Source: Sphingobacterium daejeonense
Lineage (GTDB): Bacteria; Bacteroidota; Bacteroidia; Sphingobacteriales; Sphingobacteriaceae
DNA length: 64,000 nt
Assembly: GCF_901472535.1 (NCBI RefSeq)
Contig: NZ_LR590470.1
Coordinates: forward strand, 3,162,001 to 3,226,000
Direction: 5' to 3'
Shown: positions 9,249 through 19,635 of the stretch, in pieces
Numbering within the stretch: the stretch's first letter is position 1
How the letters are laid out: each line of letters begins with the position of its first letter
Notes under the pieces: generated by a model
The model's input: the letters and a program-made list of their open reading frames with translations, nothing else
Told to the model about the DNA's origin: nothing
Databases searched by the model: none
Made by a program: the position numbers and the translations under genes

Positions 9249-12200
9249 TTAAAAGCTGCCGTTATTTTTAAGGTTATTTAATTCTTCCATTTTTTCAACA
9301 AATCCGTTCTTGCCCAATAGAGAAACCGACACTTCCATATTGGCTATGCGAGCATCAAGTGCTTGGAGGGTTTCAATGTTTTTCTTGAGCATGACCTCAA
9401 TAGAATTGCTATTGCCGGCACCTGATCTGGGATTTGATGTTGAACCAGCGATCGTACCGCCTAATTGCCTTCCAGAAACACGATTTGACATGGAGTTTGC
9501 GATGACATCGCTCAATGTCATGGTATTTATTGTACCGTTACGCTGAGCTGTATCCAAAACATCCAACAGGGGTTTTATATGAGGATTTTCAACAGTGTCA
9601 TTGTTTGCAACCCATTCTTTTCCCTTTTCTCCGACCAAAACCGTAGGACTGGAAACAAAACCTCTTCTGTTCGGATCGGACTTTGCCCTGAACTTTTTAC
9701 CATCTTGTGACCGGATCACATCCAAGAAATTACCTCCTGTTTCGGCTCCTGGAATTTCCGGAAGAGGAGTCGCTGTGATGGTACCGATTTGAATGGCACC
9801 TACAGCAGCTATAAGAGCCATCAAAAAAGGATTTGGAAATGCTGAGGTTATACCTTTTGCTGTATTGACGATCGCAGTCATCAAGGCAACGTTCTTTTCC
9901 CGTTTTGCTTGATCACGGGCAACGATGGCTTTTTTCTTTTCCATCTGCTTGTCAAGCTTTTCAGACTGCTTGTTATATTCATCTTGAGAGATCAGGCCAT
10001 CGTCAAGGCGTTTTTTTAGGTTTTGTTTCTTTTTGTTGTTTGCAGACTCGTCTTTTTGAAGCTGTGCATTTTCCTTGGCCGTTACCATTGCATTGTATTG
10101 GCTCCAAACTTGTCCTGCAGCGCCAAGAACATCCATCACTTGAAGTATTTTTTCCCGTATACCTCCGACATTTTCGAAAAGAGTTTCCCAATCCCCTGTT
10201 GACATTCCCAGAATATCAACCTTATCTCTATCAAACTTCTCCAGTTCATCTGCTTTATCCTGACCCGTAAGTTTGGCAAGTTCTTCTTTCAGCTGCCTGA
10301 TACGTTCTACAAGAACTTTCTTTTCATCATCTGATAGAATCTTGTCTGAAAGAGTGATGCCTTCAAATGTTCCTGTGTTCTGGGCATTGATCAAGGTGTC
10401 GGTAAGCTCCTTTAATTGCTTCTTTAGGATTTCCTGTTCTTCCATCATCTGTTGATTCTGGATGAATTTTCTTGCCTGTCCCAATGTTCTGAACTGTGAT
10501 AGCTCTTTTTCGAAAAGATTAGCCGAAAGATATTCTTTAGCCTGTGCGAGCGTCTTAATTTCGCTCAGCTCCTCCATGTGCCTTATCCTGAGGTCTGTTA
10601 TTACATCCTTATTGTTGGTAATCCTTGCATCAATTTCCTTTGCAATCGCATCAGCATCAATTTTAGCAATATTGGACTTGTGTTCCCTTTCAAGGATTTC
10701 CAGGACATTGAGTTGCCTTTCGGTCATCGATTCACGTTCGATACCAAACAGTCCAGCTTTTTTTAACCGATCATCGTATGCTGACCTTTCTGCCTCAGCT
10801 TCTGTCTGCCTTTTTATGAGAATGGAATCAATGTAATTTTCTTCAGCCTTCGCTCTTTTCTTCAGTTCCTCATTTGCAGTGTTGGTTACAGATTTTAGGC
10901 TTTCACCATATTTGGTATTTATTGAATCCAGTTTACTCTGATATTGGTCTTGATATTTTGAAAGTTCGGCTAATTGATCCTTATCAAGTTCGGATAGATC
11001 TTCCCGAAATAATCCTTTTTGCTTGAGCAATTCCTGGTAATGCTTTTCAGCATCTTCCAATTCTTTCTGAAATGCTTTTCTTCGATCTGATTCTTTTGAA
11101 ATCCCTCCAGATAAAACACTATTACCCTTGCCATTATCATCAGAACTCGGATTGTCTGTTTTAACCTTTACAGCATTCAATAGCTTACCTTCTAGTTCAG
11201 AAACGAACTTCGCGACTTTCATTTCTTGGGATTCTATGGTTTTAATGTTATTGTCAACATGGTCTGAATAAGCTTTTGCCCAATTCCCCGAAAAAAAGGT
11301 GGTTGAATTCATTGCCTCAAACCTTTCACCAATAGAAGCTCCAGAAAATCCTCGGTCTTTACGATCTTGTTCCTCTAATTTCTGTTGAGCAAGTTTTTCC
11401 AATTTACCTTGAGCAGCCCTGATTGCTGCCTGTTTAACCAGCGCTTGGGTATGTTCTTCAATAGCTTTTTTTGCCTGGCCTGCCATAATCTGCTCATTGG
11501 AGTAGTCTTTTAGGACATCTGGCATTATTTCACGCAACTTTCTTACAGCTGTCAACCTAATATTATCGGCATTAGCTTTGTCCAACGCAATAGCTATGTT
11601 CTGTTCAATCATAGCAGTTTCACCGGCCACAGTTTTTTTGCCTTCTAACATCAGGTCATTGAGGGTCTTTTGAGCATTTGCAGCATCTGACAGGCGTTTT
11701 GTTTTTAGATAAAGAGCCGTTGTCAGTGTAGCCACAGCAGCTATTAACAATCCTATTGGGTTTGCTGCCAAGGCAGCATTCCACAACCTAGTTGCTATAG
11801 TTGCAATCCCGGTAGCTTTAGCTGAAGCATATTGAGCTATTATATTTGCATTGATAGCAACAGTATAAGTGGTAATAGCTACAGTTAATAATGTAATTGC
11901 CTTCCAATTTTCAGCTATAAATGAAATAAAGCTGCTCAATGACTTGATCAAAATCTGAAAAAGACCAAGGCCAGATGTCATAACGGGCCATAACTTTTCA
12001 CCAAGTTCTATCCATAATGCCTTCACCTGCTTTTGGGCCTTTTCCAATTGAGCAGCTGCTGATTCATTTTTGAGGTTATATTCATCAGTTATTGATGTGC
12101 CTTCAACCATCGCAGTATTTGCAAGATTCATTGATGATGTCAGTACATCAACGTTATTTGCAAGTGAACCAATTACTCCTATTACACGTCCTCCATCTTC

Positions 12201-13440
12201 TCCAAGGTCTCCAAGTGTGGCTGCCAATTCATTAATGCCATTTGCATTGTTTCTGACTCCCTGCAGTACTTTGGTAAAAGCCCCCATAAAATCCTTTTCA
12301 AGGAGGTCCTTGAAATCGGTTATCTTCATGCCTGCGTACTTGCTGTAGGTTTCGGCTTCAGACGCAAGTTTTAAAAAGAGTTTTGACAATGCTGTTGAGG
12401 AAACCTCCTCAGTCTGTCCGAGCTGATCAAGAGCAGCACCTAGACCGAGAATCTGGTCAATGGAAACTTTTGCCAATGGAGCTACACCTGCCATCCTCCG
12501 GGCAAACTCAACCATATACCCTTCATTGGCGGTTGAAGCCATTCCCAATTCGTTGAGAGCGGAACCAACTTTTAAGAATGCTTCTTCTGTGCTGTATAGA
12601 TCCTTGAGCTTGAATATGTCGACTAGCTTTCCGATTTTATTTACAGTTTCTTCTACATTGCCTCCAAGATCTTCATTCAATGAAACAATGATTTGGTTGT
12701 TGGCTCGGACAAAACTCGGTGATCTCCGAAATTTCGTCATACCCTAGTTTACCAGCTATTCTGGACAAACCAAGGAGATCCTCTTGTGAGGTTCTTGTAT
12801 CGATTTCCGCTAATTCTTCATTGAGTTCCTTGACTGCATCTTTGCTGAGATTCGTGGTTTTCATGACATCAACCAATAGATCATCGAAAGAAGCGTATTC
12901 TGTGACAGCTTTTTTGATGCCCATAGTTATTGCAGCAAAGGATGCAGCTGTTGCAGTAGCTGTTGCAATCCATCCTTTGAATCTGCCAGACAACCTTTCC
13001 ATGGAATTACCAGTCAATTGTGTTCCTACTTGTAATTCATGAAGTCTTGATGATACAATTTCAATCTGATCACTGTATTGTTTGAACTGTTCAGAACCCG
13101 GAATACTGTTTGACCTAAGTCTACGCAGGTCCGTGAGCTGTCGCTGCAATTGGGTAATAGTCTTTTGTTCAAGCGATAGGTTATTGATAAGTTTGTCTTG
13201 CTCTCCTTTTAAATTCTTAACAACCTTTTGGTTCTCCCTGATTTCTTTGGAAAGTTCTCTATATGCATCCGAATCTTTCTTGCCTTCCTTTGCCAATAGT
13301 GCCTGCTGTTCCTTTAATTCTTTTATCTTAAATGAAGCATCTGTAATATCTCTTCCCAGGTCATTTATTTCCTTCTGAGCCTGGTTAGCATTGACGATAA
13401 TATCAAGAGCAAGTGTTTCTGATTTTAATTTTTTAGCCAT
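9249..13440 (-). CDS. Phage tail tape measure protein (one frameshift)
   Basis: Reconstructed length about 1396 residues. It determines tail length and threads through the tail tube. The start at 13440 (MAKKLKSETL) has a good GGAGG site 6 bases upstream. The N-terminus is coiled coil (KELKEQQALL...), then the conserved tape-measure core around residues 230-300 (EFVRANNQII, LNEDLGG), two hydrophobic segments near residues 500-560, and long coiled coils. The frame breaks near 12705-12708: a run of four T (minus strand) where three restore EFVRANN. Without the fix the gene reads as 255- and 1163-residue pieces. The break is either a sequencing indel or a real inactivating mutation. Confidence 0.88.
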
Positions 13441-13822
13441 TGAAACCTCCTTCCCATTTACTGCGAATAAGGTCAATGGTTTCTTGGGTATATCCGAACT
13501 GAAGTCGTTCAGCTAATCCATAGTAGTGGCCCATGACAAAACGGTTGTATATCCTCAAACCCTTGCCTGAAGACCTTTTGGACTGACCGCGCCTGCTCCT
13601 TTTGAATTTACTTCGGATATCAAGGAATCGAGCATAAGAAGGAACATCAATATGAAGCTTTGCATTGGCACCAGTTCCTGAAACCAGAGCTTTTCTATTT
13701 CTAATCAGGTTGCCTGTTCTGGACTTGGTTGCTGTTTTAATGGCAACACCTTGGTTCTTGATAAACCTATTGCCTTCATCACGTAAAGTATTCTCAATGA
13801 ACCTATCTCTAATTGCATCCAT
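13433..13822 (-). CDS. Small phage morphogenesis protein (tail completion-like)
   Basis: 129 residues, very basic and helical, overlapping the tape-measure start by 8 bases. Its position just upstream of the tape measure suggests a tail terminator, neck or chaperone-like protein. The reading frame stays open about 100 bases upstream of the chosen ATG (no Met), so the true 5' end may lie further upstream and be hidden by an indel. Confidence 0.5.
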   Translation of the reverse strand: MDAIRDRFIENTLRDEGNRFIKNQGVAIKTATKSRTGNLIRNRKALVSGTGANAKLHIDVPSYARFLDIRSKFKRSRRGQSKRSSGKGLRIYNRFVMGHYYGLAERLQFGYTQETIDLIRSKWEGGFNG

Positions 13823-13962
13823 GGTATTATGTTGATAGACGAAAGTACTATCCGTTGTAGGCCATTTAAAGGACAGGGTATCTGGGTAAACCAGGAAAGA
13901 TTCAGTAGTTAGTGGGTGGATTTAATTAAAGAGGTCCATTTAAAAGCCACTATCAAGTAAAA

Positions 13963-13997
13963 ACAGCCTTAATTATATCATTAAGGCTGTTTTTATA
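13963..13997. terminator. Strong bidirectional hairpin terminator
   Basis: Perfect 11-bp stem (ACAGCCTTAAT / ATTAAGGCTGT) with a 6-base loop, flanked by A-run on the left and T-run on the right, so it can stop transcription on either strand. It lies downstream of the lipoprotein cargo and the two small ORFs, just before the tape-measure cluster. Confidence 0.75.
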
Positions 13998-14136
13998 AAG
14001 GCTTGTCATATTTCTTCGACCGTTCCAGGCACTGCAACTGCATTTTCGAAACAGGGCGGGCGGCATGATTTTAGTGAAAGTCTAAATATTCTTTTTGTAT
14101 TTTTACCACAAAATTCTGAATATCAATATTTTTCAT
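13993..14136 (-). pseudogene. Small phage ORF with an in-frame stop
   Basis: Reads MKNIDIQNFVVKIQKEYLDF, His, then a TAA, then continues in the same frame for about 25 more codons (NHAARPVSKMQLQCLERSKK...) before a final TAA overlapping the terminator. Without the internal stop it would be a 47-residue protein. The frame continuity suggests a small gene carrying a nonsense change. Weak evidence, no known family. Confidence 0.3.
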
Positions 14137-14157
14137 GCAAAATGATTATTAATTTCA

Positions 14158-14274
14158 TTAATTATCGATACTTTCCATTACATTTTCCTTATTGTTTTCT
14201 TTTTTAATAAGCTCGAACTTTTGAAGAATTTCAAGGTTGTTATAATCCTTTAAATGATAATTCAAATAATCCAT
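14158..14274 (-). CDS. Hypothetical 38-residue ORF
   Basis: ATG-to-TAA ORF rich in Lys, Asn and Glu (MDYLNYHLKDYNNLEILQ...). It lies between the lipoprotein terminator and the next small ORF. No Shine-Dalgarno is visible, which is common in Bacteroidota. Reported because the 588-base stretch 13823-14410 otherwise holds only this ORF, the small broken ORF and two terminators. Confidence 0.25.
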   Translation of the reverse strand: MDYLNYHLKDYNNLEILQKFELIKKENNKENVMESIDN

Positions 14275-14301
14275 AATAGCAGACTACTAAAAGAAGAAAA
14301 A

Positions 14302-14342
14302 AAATGGAGATATAGCATGGAATGCTATATCTCCATTTTTTT
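14302..14342. terminator. Long perfect hairpin terminator after lipoprotein gene
   Basis: Perfect 17-bp inverted repeat (AAATGGAGATATAGCAT / ATGCTATATCTCCATTT) with a GGA loop, flanked by A and T runs. It lies about 70 bases downstream of the lipoprotein gene (minus strand) and would insulate that cargo gene from the tail operon. Confidence 0.75.
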
Positions 14343-14410
14343 CCTCTTTAGGACGCTATGATTGAAAATATTAAAATTTGAACTAAATTATTAAGTTTCT
14401 ACAAGAAATA

Positions 14411-15139
14411 TTATTCAACAGGTCCAGTGGTTAATATGGGTGGCGTTGGATCCCCAATCCAAGTTACGTAGTAAACAATTTCATCATTTTCTTTCTTTGC
14501 AATTAATTTCAAATGAACTAAAGTAGGTTTAGGATTACAATAAATCGTTAAATTTTTAAATCTGTAATGAGAATTGTTTCGCCTATTGTGTAATTCACTT
14601 ATTTCATTAGAAATTGTTGAATTAGTTGAAAACCCATCTGAAGATACTATAAAAACACTTCCTTTATAGTCTTTAATTTCTAGTGATTTGATACTTTCAT
14701 TTTCAGAGATATTTATTTTTTCCCACGAGTTTTTACATTCATAAACTGAAAATGTAAAAACGTTGTAATCTAAATTACCTTCATGTCCAATTAACATATT
14801 AGCGGGTTGGTTAGGCAAACCTGTAGGGAATGCACGAGTCATTCTTGCATATGGTAAACCATCAGATCTAAATTTTAAATCGGAAAATTCTATCATATGT
14901 CCAGCATATGATGATTGAGTAATCCATTGTCCTGGAGTGGTGCTTGGAATTAATTTTGCTGTTCCATTTTGGGAACCTATTGGGACATTTGACTTTTTAA
15001 ATTTTGAATTTACAGACTCTACCTTTTGTTCCGATATCTGAATGGGATCATTTTTAGAACAAGCTACTGAAAATAGCGTGAAAATTAAATTAACTTTTTC
15101 ATAATTAATGATTTTTAATGGTTTTTTTATGATTAACAT
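14411..15139 (-). CDS. Prophage-carried lipoprotein of unknown function
   Basis: About 242 residues. I start at Met 15139 because it gives a lipoprotein signal peptide: basic start (MLIIKKPLKI), hydrophobic stretch, then a FSVAC lipobox with Cys followed by SKND. A longer in-frame reading from 15250 would bury the signal. The mature part has no recognised domain. It is AT-rich and followed by its own strong terminator, typical of a lysogenic-conversion cargo gene placed inside the late operon. A surface-exclusion or envelope role is inference. Confidence 0.6.
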   Translation of the reverse strand: MLIIKKPLKIINYEKVNLIFTLFSVACSKNDPIQISEQKVESVNSKFKKSNVPIGSQNGTAKLIPSTTPGQWITQSSYAGHMIEFSDLKFRSDGLPYARMTRAFPTGLPNQPANMLIGHEGNLDYNVFTFSVYECKNSWEKINISENESIKSLEIKDYKGSVFIVSSDGFSTNSTISNEISELHNRRNNSHYRFKNLTIYCNPKPTLVHLKLIAKKENDEIVYYVTWIGDPTPPILTTGPVE

Positions 15140-15321
15140 TAAAAATATAAATTTATTTGAAATGGGCAAGAAGCGTGTTAAAAAAATTTTAGTCAAATAA
15201 AAAAATAACAGCTTAAACGTATCTATGATCAGGTTTTGTTGGATTTTCAAAAATACATCCTCGTTCCAATCCTAAGCCACCCTGTAATGGAAGAGCCGAT
15301 AATCAATCTCGGCTTAAATAT

Positions 15322-16085
15322 TTAGTAGTGTTTAGTTATTTTATCTGCCAATATGGAAGCCAGCAATGCACTATCATCAGGATCTCTGATCTGTAGCACC
15401 TCACCTTCCTTCAATAGCCCAGTGGCTCTTCCATAGACATATATATTCTTCAGAAAGTTGTCAGGATTCTTATTAACCTGGATAACCTCTAGGTACATAT
15501 AAAATATTCCAGTTGCAGTGGTTTCAAGGAGCCTTTTCTTTTTAAGTTCATCAATCAGTAAAAACCTTAGAGTCATTGAAGCAACTGTCTGGATTGGTTT
15601 TGGCTGCTTTTTGACTTTCTTTAATAATCCCATATTCAAATTTACGTTTATTATACTTCCAATGCCATTGACCAGCCAAGATACCCACCAAAAATATTTA
15701 TACTCAGGAATAATGTTAACTGAATTTATATTAAGATCTGGAAACATCTTACAAAAATTATTGCCGAAACTCCTTTCACCAAAAAGATATTCCTTTAGCT
15801 TGATAATAGCCTCTTGAGTTTCTTCGTATTGGTTTATTTCAGTTTCATTAGAAGAGCCTTCAATCTGTCTAAGAACCATGTAATACAATAGTTCATGACT
15901 GTCCTTATATGAATCTTCTTCACCTGAGAAAGAATAATTCGGATATACAGCAACTAAGAATATCCCAGCTTTATCTTTTAATTTTTTCATCCCCTGTTCA
16001 TCTGTGCTACAGATGACATATCCTTTATTCCAATATCCTGTACGATATTTTGACAAATTTCATCAAATTTCTTTACTCGTATCAT
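15322..16085 (-). CDS. Conserved phage protein of unknown function (one frameshift)
   Basis: About 254 residues after repair. The best start is the ATG at 16085 (MIRVKKFDEICQNI...), overlapping the preceding gene by 4 bases. The frame then breaks near 16005-16025 and continues as ...TDEQGMKKLKDKAGIFLVAV to the stop at 15322. Late-gene position between connector genes and tape measure suggests a tail or connector role. No domain recognised. Confidence 0.5.
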
Positions 16086-16941
16086 TTTTGTTTGGGTTGG
16101 TCTTGTTGTTTCTTAAATAAATAGAGCAAAACATCATATAACAAAGTTTTGCCAGTACTGGATGCATCACCGAACACTCCCGATTCAGCGATATCCATTA
16201 TCACTCCTGTCCATCCAAGGTTTACTTTTTGGGATGTTCCAGATGTTTCTGAAGCTTCTGGAAACAAAACTGACAGATTTACCTCTATCCCATCAATGAT
16301 TTATATCTTCTACCTGCAGACACTTTACGCAAAACGAAAACATATTGCAATTGCCTGTTTTTGCCATAATGGAACCTTTTCAAATAAAATAGGCTCAACT
16401 ACGTAATTATGTAAACTTACTCGCTCATCACCTTCATTCTTTGGTCTATAAATAGTTGCAATAAAGTAATTTAGCAGGAGATTGGACTGTTCCTCATCTT
16501 CCCTTGATTCAAAATATTGATCTAACAATGAAAGTGCTGACTTGAATTCATACAATGTAATATTTGAGAGCAGATCATCCGGACCATAATACTTCTTATC
16601 TAAAACAGGAAAGCAATTTTTGATGGATTGATAGTTCAATTCAAAATTATCCTCATCATTTTTAACAAATATCCAGTCACATAGCTGCTGAGATAATAGA
16701 AAGATCCTCTCATTTATCAGATCACTCAGTCCAATCTCTTTCTGACAAGATATTTCCATCCGGTCCTTAAACCTGTGAAATAGGAAAATACCATTATTCT
16801 ATAGTCTGCAATGGATATCAATCCATTCATTACCTTAAATGCATTTTCAAGAAGAAAATGAATCTGCTCATTTGTGCATTCATCCCATTCAGAAGGAAAT
16901 TCTATCTTAAGGCTCTTTGTTGGAAATTCTAGAGTATGCAT
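16082..16941 (-). CDS. Conserved phage protein, three frameshifts
   Basis: Reads as three pieces: 16941 to about 16770 (MHTLEFPTKSLKIEF...), about 16769 to 16345 (KDRMEISCQKEIGLSD... to WQKQAIAI) and 16290 to 16082 (VNLSVLFPEASETSG... to DQPKQK). A short linking stretch reads VFVLRKVSAGRRYKSLMG in yet another frame. Repairing three one-base changes gives about 285 residues. The next gene begins in a 4-base overlap at the correct end, which supports one original gene. Function unknown; the position suggests a connector or tail protein. Confidence 0.5.
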
Positions 16942-16944
16942 GTT

Positions 16945-17886
16945 CTAAGTACTAGCGAATTTATCTTTCGGATTATTGTTTGGCAATAATTTGTATTCCA
17001 GGTATTCCGGAGTCTGCTCGAATCGTTTCCTTTTGATCTTGTCAATAAAATCAAAAGCATCCTCCTCCATTCTTTTACTGAAATATGAAACCTCATCTTT
17101 AGTTGCCGGTCGACTTGCATTCAATGTTTGACTCTCGGATTCCAACTTTTTTACCAAACCTATAGGAAGTACCTGAGTATTCAATCTTCGGGTTGCTAAA
17201 GCAATTGTTCCATATACCTGGGCTCTTTGGACAAGTTCTAATAGCTCCTGCTGATAAACTGATAAATCGCTAATTTGATAGGCTTCCAGCAATAATCGAT
17301 AATCCTCACCAAGAGCGGGCCTTAATTCCAATGACTGAATTTCCTGCAATAAAGGAAGTGCCAAATAATAGAATCTTGCTGAATTGTCAATTGGATAAAA
17401 ATTCCCAAATACCTCAGTATTATTTACAAACAATTTTATAGAGGCTTTTTTCTGAGGAGAATCTTTCCAAATTGTATTTTCAGTTTTGTCGAGGTAAGAT
17501 ATCAGCTGATCTGTTGCTCTCTGAGCACTAGAAAGGTGTGCAGCATCATCCCGATTGAGCATCCACTCCCAAGGTAGTTTCTCATTAGCATCATCAACCT
17601 TTATTTTTCGGGTTGATTGATCATGTGAAACAATATTCAGTTGGTAATAATTATAGACAGACATCAATGCGATAGGCATTTGAATTTTCTTCAAAAGGTT
17701 TTGATCTTCTTCGGATGGATTAGTTTCATTTGCAATTCCTTCGGCATGATCTATCAATTCATCTCCAATAACCCGTGCCAATGCTTCAGTTTCAAGCTCT
17801 ATCTGATGTTCTATTCTTTCAAAATCATTGGAGGCATACCATGATGTCGTAAGCTTCCTTAGTGTTTCGTTGTCTTTTATGATCAT
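16945..17886 (-). CDS. DUF6712-like phage protein (head-tail connector region)
   Basis: 313 residues, intact, mostly helical. It follows the portal gene by 3 bases and resembles the DUF6712-type proteins found next to portals in Bacteroidota prophages (family name from memory, not searched). Probable role in head-tail connection or neck assembly, inferred from gene order. Confidence 0.55.
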   Translation of the reverse strand: MIIKDNETLRKLTTSWYASNDFERIEHQIELETEALARVIGDELIDHAEGIANETNPSEEDQNLLKKIQMPIALMSVYNYYQLNIVSHDQSTRKIKVDDANEKLPWEWMLNRDDAAHLSSAQRATDQLISYLDKTENTIWKDSPQKKASIKLFVNNTEVFGNFYPIDNSARFYYLALPLLQEIQSLELRPALGEDYRLLLEAYQISDLSVYQQELLELVQRAQVYGTIALATRRLNTQVLPIGLVKKLESESQTLNASRPATKDEVSYFSKRMEEDAFDFIDKIKRKRFEQTPEYLEYKLLPNNNPKDKFAST

Positions 17887-17889
17887 TTT

Positions 17890-19260
17890 TTAAACTTGAT
17901 TGGTTACACGGTTTGAAGGAGAAACTTCATCTTCCTTCATCATTACTTTTCTATAAAATCCCATTTTGACATTGGTTCCTGGCCAATTGATTTCAATCGC
18001 TTGATTGATTGCTTCAAAAATTATTCTCTCCGGAATATTGACATCTGTCAACACATGGAATTTTGCTGCATATAATTGCTGTGAGCCACCTGAAAAAGAA
18101 TTGTTTGTAATGAGGTTCGCCAATGCTGGGTTCAACCCCATCCCTGAAGTAGCTGCTGAATCTGCTTTTTCGGACACCTTAACCTGAGCTTCAATAAAAT
18201 CCTTGATTTTTTGGTCAATAGGTTCTATTTTCCATTGACATAAGTTGCCGTCTTCATCATGAAAATCAACAGTTTCAATAAACTTTCCTGCGTTTTCTTT
18301 ACCTGATAAGGCAGCCGCAATTTGATCTAAACAACTCTTCTTTTATATCTCTGAGCCTTTTATCAATTTGAGCGTCTGTTTCTTCAGGAAATCTATCCGA
18401 TAATTTCTGTCTTTTATCATCCCAGTATTTTTGAGGTGAATGGATATGGAAAGCAGCAGAGATGCCGTTATCAGTCAGGTAATTGATAATATCAGGAATC
18501 TCTGAAGCTGTAGCCAACCACTTCAATGTTCCATAATAGGAAGGAATGGAATAGAATGATCTTGAGAAGCTGTAAAGATTATGGTACGACATGGATACTC
18601 CAAATCTAAAAGGATCTCTTTTATTGAAAACTGGATAGGTTGATACTCCAGAATGAAGGCAATTGTTTTCAAAATCCCCAACAAAGATATTCTTTACATT
18701 CTCCAATCTCTTTTCAGGATGTTCAGGCCATTCCAGTCTTGCCCAGGTATTCAATACGGGTTCCAATTTTACTATTTTTCCCGTTCCGCCAATTCTAGGA
18801 CCTTTATTCCTATACCATCTTGTATAAACGCCTTTAAGATGGATAAATTCAGTCGTGATAATTTCAATATATCTGTCAAAATCCCAAGATTTCAACCATT
18901 TTTTCAATTTCTGGATGCTTAATTGGTTTACGTTTTTTTATTGTCATCTTCATCAATGATCTCTTCATAAAGAAATGGCCCATCACCATACTGCAGACCT
19001 ATCTTTCTTTCTAGAATACCAGGACCAATATTTGAATTATCCATAATCCTACGAATTACAGATGGCAGATCATTATTATGACCATAAGGAACCATTCTTT
19101 TTCCCATCACAATAGCTGGATCAGATTCCCAGGAATTATTTATTGAAAACAACTGACTTGACCATGCATCATCTTTTTTATGAGACATGGATATGGTATA
19201 GACGGAGCCATCGGTCAGATGGATTGCTTTTGAATTTTCGGTTATTTGCTCTGTTTTCAT
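17890..19260 (-). CDS. Phage portal protein (two frameshifts)
   Basis: Reconstructed about 456 residues. The portal is the dodecameric ring for DNA entry and exit at the capsid vertex. N-terminal part: RMVPYGHNNDLPSVIRRIMD, LERKIGLQYGDGP. First break near 18934-18942, a run of seven A (minus strand) where six restore KKRKPIKHPEIEKW. Second break near 18325, an extra T; removing it gives ELFRQIAAALSGKENAGKF and joins to the C-terminal part ending NRVTNQV. The start overlaps the preceding small gene by 4 bases. The assignment rests on order (after terminase, before connector) and portal-like sequence. Confidence 0.7.
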
Positions 19261-19535
19261 TCAGCAGAAAATTTTAATGATTGGCCGTTAAGGGATAAAA
19301 GGCAACAATGCCAGAACTTTCTAGGTTCTCCGGTTTTGGTGTTAATATATTCTTCCTGAAGCTCTGCAAATTGGTTGTAATCGGACTTGCCACGTTTTCT
19401 TAATCTTGCAGAATGAACTTCAACTATGCCATTGGAAGTTCCTCTTGATCTTGAATATGACATAAATGTAAAACTGAAGGATTTGCCCAGCTTGGTCAAT
19501 CTCCGCATTTCAGCAATTGCTTCGAAAATGGTCAT
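19257..19535 (-). CDS. Small phage protein upstream of portal
   Basis: About 92 residues from Met 19535 (MTIFEAIAEMRRLTKLGKSF); an earlier Met at 19559 is possible. Basic, no known domain. Overlaps the portal start by 4 bases, indicating translational coupling in the packaging operon. Confidence 0.5.
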   Translation of the reverse strand: MTIFEAIAEMRRLTKLGKSFSFTFMSYSRSRGTSNGIVEVHSARLRKRGKSDYNQFAELQEEYINTKTGEPRKFWHCCLLSLNGQSLKFSAE

Positions 19536-19635
19536 AAAAAAACCTTTGAATTTTAACAAAGGTGTTTTAAATATTGATTTCGATAAAGGACAGGTATATT
19601 ATTTCAATTCTTTTGGATTTATAATTTAAACTATT

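Noticed and set aside
12690..12740. Programmed ribosomal frameshift in the tape-measure gene
   Set aside because: Phage programmed shifts occur in tail-assembly chaperones before the tape measure, not in its core; no slippery heptamer is present and similar one-base breaks occur throughout the window.
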